A stretch of DNA of 64,000 bases from DASSBG01 sp963800395 (GCA_963800395.1 CAWDBD010000014.1:124001-188000), one strand, 5' to 3'; positions 8,196 to 18,722 are shown, counted from the first letter of the stretch. Translations and numbers: made by a program. Notes: generated from the letters alone by a model not told the origin.

Positions 8196-9767
8196 TCATT
8201 GACAGCCGTTTGGCGGGTCGAGCGGCCAGCCATTGCCCGGCTCCCAGTTCTGCATCAGGCAACCGTTGGGAAAGGCGATCACTTCCTGGTTGGTGGCGAT
8301 GTTGTTGTAGCGCTTCTGCGGGCCGCCGTATGGCCAGGTTATGACCAGGTCGGCGGTGCTGTTGGGCCCGACGCCGGTGGCCAGCCAGGTTTGCGGGTGC
8401 TGGTTGCTGGCCTGCACCTGCAGATGGGCGAGCAGGGTGTTGGTGCCGGGCTTGTACCAGCGCACGTCGGCGCCGAGGCCGTCGCTGTTCAGGCCTTCGC
8501 CACGCACGCGCACCTTCATCCAGCGGTTGGATCCGGTATTGGTGGTGTTGCGCCAGATACCGGCATTGGTGCCGGTCTGGGTCTTGAGCACGTCCAGGCG
8601 GCCGTCGTTGTCGAAGTCGGCCACGGAGGCGCGGCTCTTGGCCGACTCGCTGCCGGCGGTGGCAGGGCCGAGATCGACCCCGGTGATGGCGAAATGCATG
8701 TTGCCGAGGTTGTGAATCAAGGTGACCTGGGGCGCGTAGCTGGCGCCGGCGACGAGCACATCCTGCAGGCCGTCGTTGTCGAGATCGGCGGTCAGCAAGT
8801 TGCCGTAGCCGGTCCACCATGCGGTGCCGTGCATGTTGGCCAGGCCGGATGCGGCGGTGACATCGGTGAAGCTGCCGTTGCCATTGTTGCGGTACACGTG
8901 CATGCCGTCGACACCGTTCTTGGGCTCGGACATGGTGAGGATGTCGGTGTCGCCATCGTTGTCGAGGTCGGTCATGGCCATCAGGTTGGTGGTACCCACC
9001 AGGCCTGGCACGCTGACCCAGCTCAGGTTGCCGGCATTGTTTTTCCAGTAGCCGCCGGCGCCCGGCTGCAGCAGGTCGACCCAGCCATCGCCGTTGAGGT
9101 CGGCGGCATTGCGGTAGCCGGACTGGCCTGCAGCGGGGGCAATCGATGTGCCGTTGAGGGCATCTTCGATCGCGCGGTTTTCGTGCACGATGTCGAGGCG
9201 GCCGTCACCATTGATGTCGGCCACGACGCAGTGCTCGTTGCAGGCGGCCTGCTTTCCCGAAAAGAAGGGCGCACCGCTGGTTGCCGAGGCGGTGCCGTTG
9301 ACGTAACGGGCGGCAAGATTGGTGTAGTCCCAGGTCCAGAAATCCTGGCGGCCATCGCCGTTGAAGTCGATCAGGGTGACCCAGCCGCTGCCGCGGGGCA
9401 TGTCCGGGTTGGGGATGAAGTAGTTGACTGCCGCGTTGTCTTCCAGGGTGAAGGTGTTTGAGCCGTCGCAGCGGTTGATCCAGAGCCGGCTGGTGCCGGG
9501 GCTCTCGTGGTCGAAGATCCAGGCGTCGTAGCAGCCGTCGCCGTTGAAGTCCGTCCACATGGCGTCAAAACGGTAGCTCGAGCCCTGGATCTGGTCCAGG
9601 CTCTGCGAGGTAACGTTGGAAAAGTTCATGGCCCCGGCAGGCACGACTGGCGGAGCGCTGGTATCGAAGCCGCTCTGGAAAACCAGGTCTTCCGTGGCCG
9701 CGCTCGCGCTGCTGCACAGCAACAGGGCCACGAGGGCCAGCATCAATCGAGTATTTAACATGGACAT
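8196..9767 (-). CDS. Secreted VCBS/FG-GAP repeat protein (copy 2)
   Basis: This is a 523-residue paralog of the downstream gene, with a signal peptide (MLNTRLMLALVALLLCSSAS) followed by EDLVFQSGFD, the short IFxxGF-type motif often seen after signal peptides or near C-termini in this bacterial group. It has the same series of DxDxDG calcium loops and a C-terminal ASPIC/UnbV-like region ending DPPNGCQ. Start ATG 9767 is used (an ATG two codons later is also possible); longer in-frame starts would precede the signal sequence with charged, unlikely residues. It is probably exported and displayed or released. The 249-bp gap to copy 1 (7947-8195) shows no clear promoter or terminator. Confidence 0.83.
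   Translation of the reverse strand: MSMLNTRLMLALVALLLCSSASAATEDLVFQSGFDTSAPPVVPAGAMNFSNVTSQSLDQIQGSSYRFDAMWTDFNGDGCYDAWIFDHESPGTSRLWINRCDGSNTFTLEDNAAVNYFIPNPDMPRGSGWVTLIDFNGDGRQDFWTWDYTNLAARYVNGTASATSGAPFFSGKQAACNEHCVVADINGDGRLDIVHENRAIEDALNGTSIAPAAGQSGYRNAADLNGDGWVDLLQPGAGGYWKNNAGNLSWVSVPGLVGTTNLMAMTDLDNDGDTDILTMSEPKNGVDGMHVYRNNGNGSFTDVTAASGLANMHGTAWWTGYGNLLTADLDNDGLQDVLVAGASYAPQVTLIHNLGNMHFAITGVDLGPATAGSESAKSRASVADFDNDGRLDVLKTQTGTNAGIWRNTTNTGSNRWMKVRVRGEGLNSDGLGADVRWYKPGTNTLLAHLQVQASNQHPQTWLATGVGPNSTADLVITWPYGGPQKRYNNIATNQEVIAFPNGCLMQNWEPGNGWPLDPPNGCQ
8344..9201 (-). repeat. 858-bp segment shared with 6598-7455
   Basis: This is the copy 2 side of the near-identical block within the VCBS paralogs. 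It covers most of the propeller repeats and the start of the ASPIC/UnbV-like region, and excludes both the N-terminal region and the C-terminus. Confidence 0.9.
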
Positions 9768-10321
9768 GGTCGTTCTCTGCATTCGTGAGTGCCGTGCGTC
9801 ATCCCTGAAATTGGGTGCAGCGGTACCGGTGCATGGCAGGAAGTCGGCCAGGCATTGGCAAGTCGTTTCAGGGGGTTGCACGAACTGCGAAGCCAGCTTA
9901 CGGATATGTGCCGGGGGCGTTCGTGACGGGTGTCACGTTGATGTGCGGGACAGTGCTCTGGTTCTCAGATTGCCTGGGTCAAAGGTCGGAACTGTGACGC
10001 AAGCCCAAGACGCCTGGTGGCTTCGTTCAGCTTGGGCCGGCTACCGAGGCTCCGACGGGGCGTGCAAGGCAGCTCAGCGCATGGAATCGCCCGCTTGGGC
10101 GTGGCAAGACACGGGTCCATGGCGCTGGCAGGAGCCTTGGCCGGCCGTCCTCGCCCCGCTACCGTTGAGTCGCAGCTGCTGTTCGCCTCACTCAACTATT
10201 CAAGCAAGCTGATTCAAGACCGCGTTGCCTCGCTAGTCCGTTTGCCAATCGTCGAGTTCGCCGGGCTACGTTCTGCGACCCGGGACAAATGTTTCCATCT
10301 TGCCGGGCGACCGGCCCGGTT
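9768..10321. other. Intergenic, no gene seen
   Basis: This 554-bp gap holds the upstream region of VCBS copy 2 and the downstream end of the minus-strand glycosyltransferase. A 7-bp inverted repeat (GCCCAAG at about 10002, CTTGGGC at about 10030) and a GC-rich hairpin near 10304-10320 (CCGGGC/GCCCGG) without a T-run are visible. Short open frames here have no ribosome site and an implausible composition. I see no RNA gene. Confidence 0.5.
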
Positions 10322-11449
10322 TCAGTCAGAAGGGTTCTGATCGCCGGTAACGCGCTGGTAGAGGGCATGAAAGCGCCTTGCCGTGAGCGCTTCGGTGTAT
10401 TCGCCCTGTACACGCTGGCGAGCGGCCAGGGACATGGCAGCAAGTGCCGGTTCATCAAGCAGCATCTCGGCCAGCGCTTCGGCCATGGCATCGATATCGC
10501 CGGGCGCGACCAGCCGACCCGTTGTACCGTCAGTCACGATGTCCAGCATGCCGCCCGCAGCCGCTGCCAGCACCGGCAGCCCGCAGCCCATGGCCTCGAC
10601 CAGAACCAGGCCAAAGGCTTCGCGACGCGCCGCATGCAGGAAAAGATCGCAGGCAGCGTACCAGTGCTCCGGATGGCGCTGAAAGCCGGCCAGGTGGATT
10701 TGCGGCGACAACGCCGGGTCGATGCAGTCGTGGATGAATTGTGTTCGAGACGCATCGCCACGTCCGAGGATCACCATGTGGGCGTCCAGGTGCGGATGCT
10801 TTCGCAGCATGCGCTGGAAGACCTCGATGGCGATATCGACGCCTTTCTCCCTGCCGAAGTGACCGGCAACGCCTATCAGCCGCCCGCTCGCAGTGACACC
10901 GAGTGCACTGCGATGGCGCGCACGTTGCTCGGCGTTCGGTGCAAATCGCCGGGTGTCGATCCCCAGGGGAATGCACACCACCTTGTCATCCGCGACCAGG
11001 TTTCGCTTCTGGTAGTGCCGTTGGCGTGCTTGTGAAGCAGTCACGATGGCCCGGGTCCGCAGACCGGCCAGGGCATTGCGAATCCTGTCGCGAACACGTG
11101 CCGACTCGAAGTCCAGGCTGCGATGAAAGCTCATCAGAAGGGGTGGCCCGAAAAACGGCATGGCCAGCGTGCAAATGAACTGGCTGGCAGCGTCGTGGCT
11201 GTGCAGCAGATCGATGCCGTGTTCCCGGCAGTAGGTGCGCAGTCGCCGCATGGCCACGTGATCAAGCAGTCCTTTCCGCTCCAGGCAGATGCTGCCCGCC
11301 AGGCCCGTGATCTGCCTGTCCGTGCCCATTTCCTCGATGCAGCACAGGTGGCTGTCGACGCCGAGTGCCGCGAGGCCGCGCGCCAGGCTTAGGATTGCCT
11401 CGCGACGACCGCCGGGGCGAAGCGACAGCGTGACGTGGAGAACCTTCAT
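10322..11449 (-). CDS. Glycosyltransferase family 4
   Basis: A 375-residue GT4 enzyme. The N-terminus (MKVLHVTLSLRPGGRREAIL) has the GG loop, DLLHSHDAAS fits the acceptor domain, GVAGHFGREKGVDIAIE fits the donor side, and EAFGLVLVEAMGCGLPVLA carries the E-x7-E motif. Start ATG 11449 is supported by GGGAACAGG just upstream. It is read away from the methyltransferase gene that starts at 11568. It is probably another transferase for the same polysaccharide, though it is separated from the main run by the VCBS pair. Confidence 0.88.
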   Translation of the reverse strand: MKVLHVTLSLRPGGRREAILSLARGLAALGVDSHLCCIEEMGTDRQITGLAGSICLERKGLLDHVAMRRLRTYCREHGIDLLHSHDAASQFICTLAMPFFGPPLLMSFHRSLDFESARVRDRIRNALAGLRTRAIVTASQARQRHYQKRNLVADDKVVCIPLGIDTRRFAPNAEQRARHRSALGVTASGRLIGVAGHFGREKGVDIAIEVFQRMLRKHPHLDAHMVILGRGDASRTQFIHDCIDPALSPQIHLAGFQRHPEHWYAACDLFLHAARREAFGLVLVEAMGCGLPVLAAAAGGMLDIVTDGTTGRLVAPGDIDAMAEALAEMLLDEPALAAMSLAARQRVQGEYTEALTARRFHALYQRVTGDQNPSD

Positions 11450-11567
11450 GGCCTGTTCCCGCAGATTCCTTGCTGGCTCTCGAGGCGAGATGCCGCAGCA
11501 AGTATACCGACTGGCACATGCCTGTGCTGGTATAGTTCCGCCAGGCATGACCAGAGGGTCCCCACGG

Positions 11568-12266
11568 ATGAACGAACAGGCGAGCCCGTGTGCGGCTGCG
11601 CAGGAGATCCCTGCGCACTTTCATCGTGGTGCGCCTCTGCAGGCACACCAGCGCCGCCGCCATCGCGCCATTCTGGCGATGCTGGAGGGACTTGAAGGCA
11701 GCCTGCTGGATTATGGCTGCGGCTGGGGAGATCTGACCTGGGCCATGTCGAAGCAGGTCGGTCAGGCCTGTGGTGTGGATGTGGATCCGCAGCGCGTCGC
11801 GTTCGCCGCACAGGAATACGCCCCGGTGACGTTTTCCCGATGCGATGCCGGGTCCCTGGCTTTCCCGGACCAGCACTTTGATATCGTCACCTCGGTGGTG
11901 GTGATTCCGTTCGTGCCGGATGTGGATGCCTATCTCGAGGAGGTTCGGCGCGTACTGCGGCCCGGTGGTCATCTGATCCTGGCCGGACGCTCCATGCCGT
12001 GGCTGAATCGCTTGTGGCGACGCATGAGCGGGCAGGGTCTTTCGGCCCGCAGTGGTCTGCATGTGCTGACTGCCGCCGCCACGCAGTCAAGGCTGGAGCA
12101 GCACGGATTCCGTGTCCTGCGGCGTTCGGCGTTCTATGATCCGCCCTTTTCCGCACGACGCAATCTTGCCGACGTGGCCAACTCCGTGGTGGAATTTTTC
12201 GGCGATATGCTGGGGCTTGTGAACGTGGCGCCGTATCCGGTGTTTCTGGCCCGCCTGGAGTCCTGA
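11568..12266 (+). CDS. Class I SAM-dependent methyltransferase
   Basis: A 232-residue methyltransferase. The SAM-binding motif I is LLDYGCGWGDLTWAMSK; GVDVDPQRVAFA is motif II with its acidic residue, FDIVTSVVVIPFV motif IV, and VLRPGGHLILAGR motif VI. This is the UbiE/COQ5-like (Methyltransf_11) layout. Substrates of such enzymes in EPS loci may be sugars, lipids or quinones, and the target cannot be named here. ATG 11568 is chosen; ATG 11547 would add seven residues. It is divergent from the glycosyltransferase and convergent with galE. Confidence 0.8.
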   Translation: MNEQASPCAAAQEIPAHFHRGAPLQAHQRRRHRAILAMLEGLEGSLLDYGCGWGDLTWAMSKQVGQACGVDVDPQRVAFAAQEYAPVTFSRCDAGSLAFPDQHFDIVTSVVVIPFVPDVDAYLEEVRRVLRPGGHLILAGRSMPWLNRLWRRMSGQGLSARSGLHVLTAAATQSRLEQHGFRVLRRSAFYDPPFSARRNLADVANSVVEFFGDMLGLVNVAPYPVFLARLES

Positions 12267-12288
12267 CGCGCCCGGATAACGGGCGAGA

Positions 12289-13269
12289 TCACTGACGCGC
12301 CGCGAGCTTGCGTTCCCAGGCCAGTGCGGTGCTTACGATGAAGTCCAGATCGTCATGTTGCGCTTGCCATCCAAGCGCTTCGCGCAGCCTGTCACTGCGT
12401 GCGATCAGCGTCGGCGGATCGCCTTCGCGTCGAGGCTGCTCGACGATGCTGAGTTCCTGACCGCTTACGCGCGCCACCGCATCCAGCACTTCACGTACGC
12501 TGTAGCCATGGCCATAGCCGCAGTTGAGGGTCAGCGACTGGCCACCCTCGCGCAGATAATCCAGCGCCTTGATGTGCGCGTCGGCCAGATCGGTCACGTG
12601 AATGTAGTCGCGCACGCCGGTGCCGTCCGGGGTGTCGTAGTCGGTGCCGAAGATGGCCAGTTGCTCACGCTTGCCGACCACGTGTTCGCAAGCCACCTTG
12701 ACCAGCAGGGTGGCATGGGGCGTGGACTGGCCAATGCGCCCCTCGGCATCGCACCCGGCCACATTGAAATAGCGCAGGATGACGTGGCGCAAATCACCGG
12801 CCTTGCTCAGGTCGCGCAACATGCCCTCGGACATCAGCTTGGAGCTGCCGTAGGGATTGATGGGCGCGGTGGGCGTGTCCTCGTCGGCAATGCCACCAGG
12901 CGGGATGCCGAACACGGCGGCGGTCGATGAAAACACGAAGTGGCGGATGCCTGCGCGCGAGCAGCACTCGAGAAGACTGCGCGTCTTGCAGGTGTTGTTG
13001 CCGTAGTACTTGAGCGGGTCGCGTACCGATTCGGGCACCACCGTATGCGCTGCGAAGTGCATGACCGTGTCGATGTCGTGCTGCGCGAGTGTTGCATCGA
13101 CGAGCGCCTGGTCACCGACGTCGCCAATGACCAGTTCAGCGTCACCTGCGGCCTGGGCAAAGCCGGTGGAAAGGTCGTCCAGCACCACCACGGCCTCGCC
13201 GCGCTGGCGCAGTTGCAGCACGACATGGCTGCCGATGTAGCCGGCACCGCCGGTCACGAGGATGCTCAT
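12289..13269 (-). CDS. galE: UDP-glucose 4-epimerase
   Basis: This short-chain dehydrogenase interconverts UDP-glucose and UDP-galactose using tightly bound NAD. The glycine motif TGGAGYIGSH, the YxxxK catalytic pair in NPYGSSK, GVRDYIHVTDLADAH and LNCGYGHGYSVREVL are all typical of GalE, and 326 residues is close to family size. It is the last gene of the minus-strand EPS run and would supply UDP-Gal or UDP-GalNAc to the glycosyltransferases. Confidence 0.92.
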   Translation of the reverse strand: MSILVTGGAGYIGSHVVLQLRQRGEAVVVLDDLSTGFAQAAGDAELVIGDVGDQALVDATLAQHDIDTVMHFAAHTVVPESVRDPLKYYGNNTCKTRSLLECCSRAGIRHFVFSSTAAVFGIPPGGIADEDTPTAPINPYGSSKLMSEGMLRDLSKAGDLRHVILRYFNVAGCDAEGRIGQSTPHATLLVKVACEHVVGKREQLAIFGTDYDTPDGTGVRDYIHVTDLADAHIKALDYLREGGQSLTLNCGYGHGYSVREVLDAVARVSGQELSIVEQPRREGDPPTLIARSDRLREALGWQAQHDDLDFIVSTALAWERKLAARQ

Positions 13270-13327
13270 GGATACCTGTTGTGGCGAAAACGGGATCGGT
13301 CAATTCTGGCACGCCGGTGCGGCCGGC

Positions 13328-14629
13328 TCAACGACGAAGGGCCACGCTGAGGAAGATGATATTCTGCGTGCTGGTTTGCCCGATGGCATTGCTGTTGCGG
13401 CTGTAGTGGCTTGCATCCAGATGCCAGCTGAGGCGCTGGCTCATCTGCCAGGCGAGGCCCGCAGCGTAGGTGCGTGTGCGGTCATCCCGATCCAGCGTGT
13501 TGTAGCGCAGGTTTTCGCCGGCGGCCGAGATGCTGGCACGCCACAAGGGACGCAGTTTCCAGGACAGCGACACCCGCCCACCACTACCACGTCGGTCGAA
13601 CTCGGGAGCATTATCGTAGGTGAGCTTGCGGTAGTACGGCGCGACGCTTGCTTCAAGACGCTCGCCGCTGTAGCTGTAGCCAAGCGAGACCGACCTTTCC
13701 AGATAACTCTGCGAGGTGACGCTGAGGTTGCCTGTGCTGATCCCCGTGGGCGGTACACCCGCCGACCCTGGGCTACCCAGAAGCGCCGCCGCGGCATCAG
13801 TGAACTGGCGCGCGAATGTACCGGTAAAACTGCTGCGGGCGCTGGCCTGCCAGCCCAGGGTGGCGCGCAAAAGCGGCCCGCCCGAGTTCTTGGCAATGCC
13901 CTGGAAATCAAGTCGGGAGTATCCGGCAGCGAGGTCCAGGTTGAGCTGGGCCAGCTGCGTGGTGTAGCCGGCATAGACATCGTAGCGCGTGAAATCCGGT
14001 GCTGCGCCGGCATCGGTGAATTTGACCTTCTGCACCTGCAGATTGCCGCTCAGCTGACGAGTCGGAGCAAAATCCTTGAACAGGCGCAGTGCGCTGCTGT
14101 AGCGGTTGGAGTTGAACTGCTTGGTCTTTTCGGCATAACTGTCCACGTAGCGCAGCTCGACCTGCCCGTGCAACGGCTTGCCGAGACCGAAATAGATGTT
14201 GGGGCCGGTAACAAAGGCATTGGTCTGCTGCCTGTTGCCGGGCGCGTCGGCGGCAAACTCGTTGATTGGCTGGCTGGCCAGCGCATCCTGGAAGGTCCAG
14301 TCCAGACGCTGCGGGGACAGCGTCCAGTTGACCTGTCCGTTGAGCGCGGCCCGTGTACTGTCGGAAAAGGCGCTGTTGAGGTAGTCGCGGTACTCAAGTG
14401 CGCCAGTGACATTGGCCTGTACCGTGGAGCCTTCCTGGGTGAGTGAAAAGCCCAGCCCAGGTATCACGATATTGCCGCTGACCGGGTCGGTCTCGCTGAG
14501 ATTGATGTTGTCGTTGTGCTCGACGCCCAGGGTGAGCAACCAGTCCACAGTGGCGCCACGGGCTGGCATGGCAAGGCATGTCGCGATGGCAGCGGTGAGT
14601 GTGCAAACGGTACGGTGGTATGCGCGCAT
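13328..14629 (-). CDS. Outer-membrane beta-barrel protein of EPS system
   Basis: A 433-residue protein with a signal peptide ending near ATCLAMPARGA, then alternating aromatic/polar strands (VDWLLTLGVEHNDNINLSE, WTLSPQRLDWTFQDAL, RTYAAGLAWQMSQRLSWHLD) ending in a hydrophobic/aromatic strand before a short Arg tail. This matches beta-barrels found in PEP-CTERM/EpsL-like exopolysaccharide loci. It probably sits in the outer membrane and helps secrete or anchor the polymer. It follows the P-loop protein in the same operon with a 26-bp gap. Confidence 0.75.
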   Translation of the reverse strand: MRAYHRTVCTLTAAIATCLAMPARGATVDWLLTLGVEHNDNINLSETDPVSGNIVIPGLGFSLTQEGSTVQANVTGALEYRDYLNSAFSDSTRAALNGQVNWTLSPQRLDWTFQDALASQPINEFAADAPGNRQQTNAFVTGPNIYFGLGKPLHGQVELRYVDSYAEKTKQFNSNRYSSALRLFKDFAPTRQLSGNLQVQKVKFTDAGAAPDFTRYDVYAGYTTQLAQLNLDLAAGYSRLDFQGIAKNSGGPLLRATLGWQASARSSFTGTFARQFTDAAAALLGSPGSAGVPPTGISTGNLSVTSQSYLERSVSLGYSYSGERLEASVAPYYRKLTYDNAPEFDRRGSGGRVSLSWKLRPLWRASISAAGENLRYNTLDRDDRTRTYAAGLAWQMSQRLSWHLDASHYSRNSNAIGQTSTQNIIFLSVALRR

Positions 14630-14655
14630 CTTGACCTCCTCGCCCGGATCGTGCT

Positions 14656-15393
14656 TCAGGGCAGGTGATTGAAAACCACGCCAGCCATCTTGCTGTCGTC
14701 GAAGTGGCTGGTTGCTTCTGCGATCGCGGTGGGTGTATCACGACCGGAACCGGCGACCAGCACCACGAAGTCGGCCATCTCGGCCAGAATCCGGGTGTCC
14801 GGGCTGCCCTGGACCGCCGGGCCATCAAGAACGAGGTGGCGATCATGGAAACGGCTGCGAAGGGAATCGACCATGGTGCGCATGCGCACTGAGGAGTAGT
14901 ACTCGGCGCCCAGTTCCAGCGAGCGGTTGACGGGAATGAGCTGCAGCCGGGGAATGCCGGTGTTGTAGATGGCCTCGTCGATGGTGCGTTCCGGGTCATC
15001 CAGATAATCGATGAGATTGCCGCGCACGCAGTCAACGCCAAAGGCGCTGGCCTGGGTCGGGTGGCGAAGATTGCAGTCGATCAGCAGTGCCGACATCGAC
15101 TCACCAAATGCAAAGGCTGCGGCAAGGTTTCGCGCCACGAAGCTGCCGCCCGAACGCGGGCTGACCGCCGCCACCAGGGTGACGAAATTGTGTTCGCCAC
15201 CCATTTCCAGCAGGCGCGTGCGAATCTCGCGAAAGGCATCGGCGTAGATGCGCGCGCTCTGGCTGCGATGGATCAGCTTGCGCGAGTCCAGATCACTCAC
15301 GGTCAATGATCCAGGCTGCACGGGTTTGCTCAGCTCGTGCCCGGGCGCTGTCGTGGCGGAGTGCTCGGAGTTTTGTGGTCGATGGTCGTTCAT
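14656..15393 (-). CDS. CpsD/CapB-family P-loop protein with degenerate Walker A
   Basis: A 245-residue relative of bacterial tyrosine autokinases that partner Wzz/GumC proteins to control polymer assembly. It has the FREIRTRLLEM helix, a Walker A' strand SALLIDCNLRHP and a later FVVLVAGSGRDTPT strand. The P-loop, however, reads AVSPRSGGSFVARN (about residues 76-89): the conserved lysine of GKS/T is missing, and there is no C-terminal tyrosine cluster. It may therefore be a non-kinase regulator. It overlaps the upstream chain-length gene by four bases, which supports the pairing. Confidence 0.78.
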   Translation of the reverse strand: MNDHRPQNSEHSATTAPGHELSKPVQPGSLTVSDLDSRKLIHRSQSARIYADAFREIRTRLLEMGGEHNFVTLVAAVSPRSGGSFVARNLAAAFAFGESMSALLIDCNLRHPTQASAFGVDCVRGNLIDYLDDPERTIDEAIYNTGIPRLQLIPVNRSLELGAEYYSSVRMRTMVDSLRSRFHDRHLVLDGPAVQGSPDTRILAEMADFVVLVAGSGRDTPTAIAEATSHFDDSKMAGVVFNHLP

Positions 15394-16979
15394 AGGATTT
15401 TCTGCAATCGCAGCAACATGACAACGAAGTAGGCGGCCAATACCGCAATCGAAATGAGTGCGGCGATGCGCACTCGCCAGACCTGTCGTTTGCGGTCGCT
15501 GGCGGTGGCGTATACCGGGACCGAGGCCAGCACCGGAATGCCGATGCGTTCCAGCTGCCGGGCACTGCGTGCGCGCGGGTCGAACCGGACCAGACAGAAC
15601 AGCAGGCCCAGCGGGATGGCCATGCCGAGACCCAGCCCGGCTATGGCGAAGTGCAGCATGCGCAGGCCGGACGGGCGCAGTGGCAGGCTGGCGGGGTCCT
15701 GAACGCTGATGGTCAGACCACGATGGTCCTTGTCCAGATTCATCGACACGCGGGCGTTCTCGCGGCGCTTGAGCAGATCCTGATACACATCCTTGTTGAC
15801 GTCGTAATCGCGGGTCAGAGCGGCCAGGTCATCGGCTGAGGCGTCGATGCGCTTGCTGCGCTCCAGTTCAGTGGCCAGCATGCGCTGACTGGCCGCCAGG
15901 CGTGCCTGGTTGCTGGCTATCTGGCGGCGGATGTCGGCCAGCTTGCTGCGCAGATCCTGGTACAGCGGGTTGAACTGGACGTTTTCATCCAGCGACGATG
16001 GTGTGCCGGCGACCTTGGCGGCCCGGCTGCGCTGCTTTTCCTGATCCAGTTGACGCTTGAGGTCGTCAATCTGGTGGCGAATGCGCACCACATCCGGGTA
16101 GTTGTCGGTATAGGTCAGGAGCAGGGTCTGCAGCTGGCCCTGGAGTTGTGCGATCTGCGTGCTGATCTGGCCCGTGCGGGTCTGCACGGCGGTAACCTCC
16201 GATTCCCCCGCAAGCTGGGATTGCAGCGAGTTCTGCTGCGAATTGAGCTCGGTCAGGTTCATGCGTGCGGTCTCGATGCCGCTGCGCAGGCTGCCTATGC
16301 GGCTGTTGGTATCCGAAGCATCGCCCGGGCGCGCATCGACATGGGTCTCGCGATAGTCCTTGAGGTTGGTTTCGGCTTCGGCAATCTTCTTGTGGTACGC
16401 CTTGACCTGGCTGTCGATGAACTGGAACGCATCACGGCTCTCGCGCATCTTCGCGTCCAGGCTCTCCTTGATGAACAGGCTGGCAAAGCGTCGCGTCACC
16501 TTGTAGGCGCGCTGTGCATCGGAATCGGTATAAGTGATCGTAATCAGCGAGTCGTGCTGCTGGCTGGTGACCTGGGTGCGGCCCTTGATGCCATCGATGA
16601 TGCGTGCTTGCTCGACTGGCGAGGGCTTGTCGTCCATCCAGCCACCGACCTTCAGGATGTCATCCATGACCTTGCGGCTGTAGATGACTTCACGAGCGAT
16701 GGATGCCCGGTTGGCAGCGCCGGTGGCCACGGCGCGACCTTCCATGAGTGGCGTGATGATGTTGCTTCTCTGCACGACAATCGATGTCGACGTCGTGTAG
16801 TTTTTGGGCCACAGCGCGCCCACGATCAATCCGGTCAGGGCGATGCCTGCGAAAATCAGCGCCATCGCCAGCACCCTGCGGCGACCCTCGCGCCACAGTA
16901 CCGGTAACAGTTCGGTCAGGGGGGCGTCTTCGCCCATCGTCTGGATATCCTTCAATGTGGCGCGGATGGTCTGATTCAC
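15390..16979 (-). CDS. Wzz/GumC-type polysaccharide chain-length determinant
   Basis: This 529-residue inner-membrane co-polymerase is expected to set polymer length and bridge to the export channel. It has an N-terminal transmembrane helix (about residues 37-56, AMALIFAGIALTGLIVGALW), a Wzz domain beginning YTTSTSIVVQRSN, a long periplasmic coiled coil rich in Gln/Glu/Arg (about residues 180-400), the PxxP segment QDPASLPLRPSG, and a second membrane helix (LHFAIAGLGLGMAIPLGLLF). A third hydrophobic stretch is at the C-terminus (ALISIAVLAAYFVVMLL). The partner P-loop protein is encoded immediately downstream. Confidence 0.88.
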   Translation of the reverse strand: MNQTIRATLKDIQTMGEDAPLTELLPVLWREGRRRVLAMALIFAGIALTGLIVGALWPKNYTTSTSIVVQRSNIITPLMEGRAVATGAANRASIAREVIYSRKVMDDILKVGGWMDDKPSPVEQARIIDGIKGRTQVTSQQHDSLITITYTDSDAQRAYKVTRRFASLFIKESLDAKMRESRDAFQFIDSQVKAYHKKIAEAETNLKDYRETHVDARPGDASDTNSRIGSLRSGIETARMNLTELNSQQNSLQSQLAGESEVTAVQTRTGQISTQIAQLQGQLQTLLLTYTDNYPDVVRIRHQIDDLKRQLDQEKQRSRAAKVAGTPSSLDENVQFNPLYQDLRSKLADIRRQIASNQARLAASQRMLATELERSKRIDASADDLAALTRDYDVNKDVYQDLLKRRENARVSMNLDKDHRGLTISVQDPASLPLRPSGLRMLHFAIAGLGLGMAIPLGLLFCLVRFDPRARSARQLERIGIPVLASVPVYATASDRKRQVWRVRIAALISIAVLAAYFVVMLLRLQKIL

Positions 16980-17022
16980 ATTACACCCGGCGCGAGGCTC
17001 AGGCGACTGTCGCGGGCTTCGG

Positions 17023-17646
17023 TCAGAACGCGCGTTGTGGCACGGTGATCACGTCACCTGCCTGAACAGGGTAGTTTGTGCCCAGTCTGCCCTTGTTGAG
17101 TATGGCATCCAGATCCACCGGATAGGCGGTGGTCACGCCCTGCGCGTTCTTGTGATACAGCCTGGTGCGGTCGGCGGCGGCGAATTCGGTGACTCCGCCC
17201 GCAGCCAGTACGGCATCGAGCACCGTCATGCCCTGGCGCCAGGGTACCGAGACCGGCTGCCGCACTGCTCCCGTGACGCGCACACGCGACAGATATTCGT
17301 GGCTGCGCAACTGGGTCAGAATGACCGCCACCTGCGGGTCGCGCACGTAGTTCTTCAGTTTGTCCTGGATGCGGGCAGCCACCTGCTCCGGTGTCTGGCC
17401 GCCGGCCTCGATATCGCCCACCAGTGGCACGGAAATGCGGCCATCAGGGCGTACTGGCACGGTGACGCTCAAATCCGGGTTGTGCCACACGGAGACCTTG
17501 AGCACATCGTCGACACCGATGTGGTAGACCTTCACGGCCTGGGCGTCGGGATTGATGGTGGGGCCAGCCTGGTTGCCGGAGGTGCTGGCACAGCCTGCCA
17601 GAGCGACCGAAAAAGCCAATGCAATCAACAGCCTGATGGTTTTCAT
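17023..17646 (-). CDS. Wza-like polysaccharide export lipoprotein
   Basis: A 207-residue outer-membrane polysaccharide export protein (Poly_export plus SLBB). The signal ends in the lipobox LAGC with Cys19. The family start YHIGVDDVLKVSVWHNPDLS and PDGRISVPLVGDIEAGG are clear, and the SLBB-type segment is VRVTGAVRQPVSVPWRQGMTVLDAVLAAGG. It is shorter than E. coli Wza (about 380), as is usual for EPS-type exporters. Start ATG 17646 is set by AGGAGG eight bases upstream. Confidence 0.88.
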   Translation of the reverse strand: MKTIRLLIALAFSVALAGCASTSGNQAGPTINPDAQAVKVYHIGVDDVLKVSVWHNPDLSVTVPVRPDGRISVPLVGDIEAGGQTPEQVAARIQDKLKNYVRDPQVAVILTQLRSHEYLSRVRVTGAVRQPVSVPWRQGMTVLDAVLAAGGVTEFAAADRTRLYHKNAQGVTTAYPVDLDAILNKGRLGTNYPVQAGDVITVPQRAF

Positions 17647-17714
17647 GGAAAGGCCTCCTGCTGAAAGTGTGAACAGTATCACACTTTTTTGTATAGGACA
17701 TGAAGCTCGGATAC

Positions 17715-18722
<1,008 letters not shown>

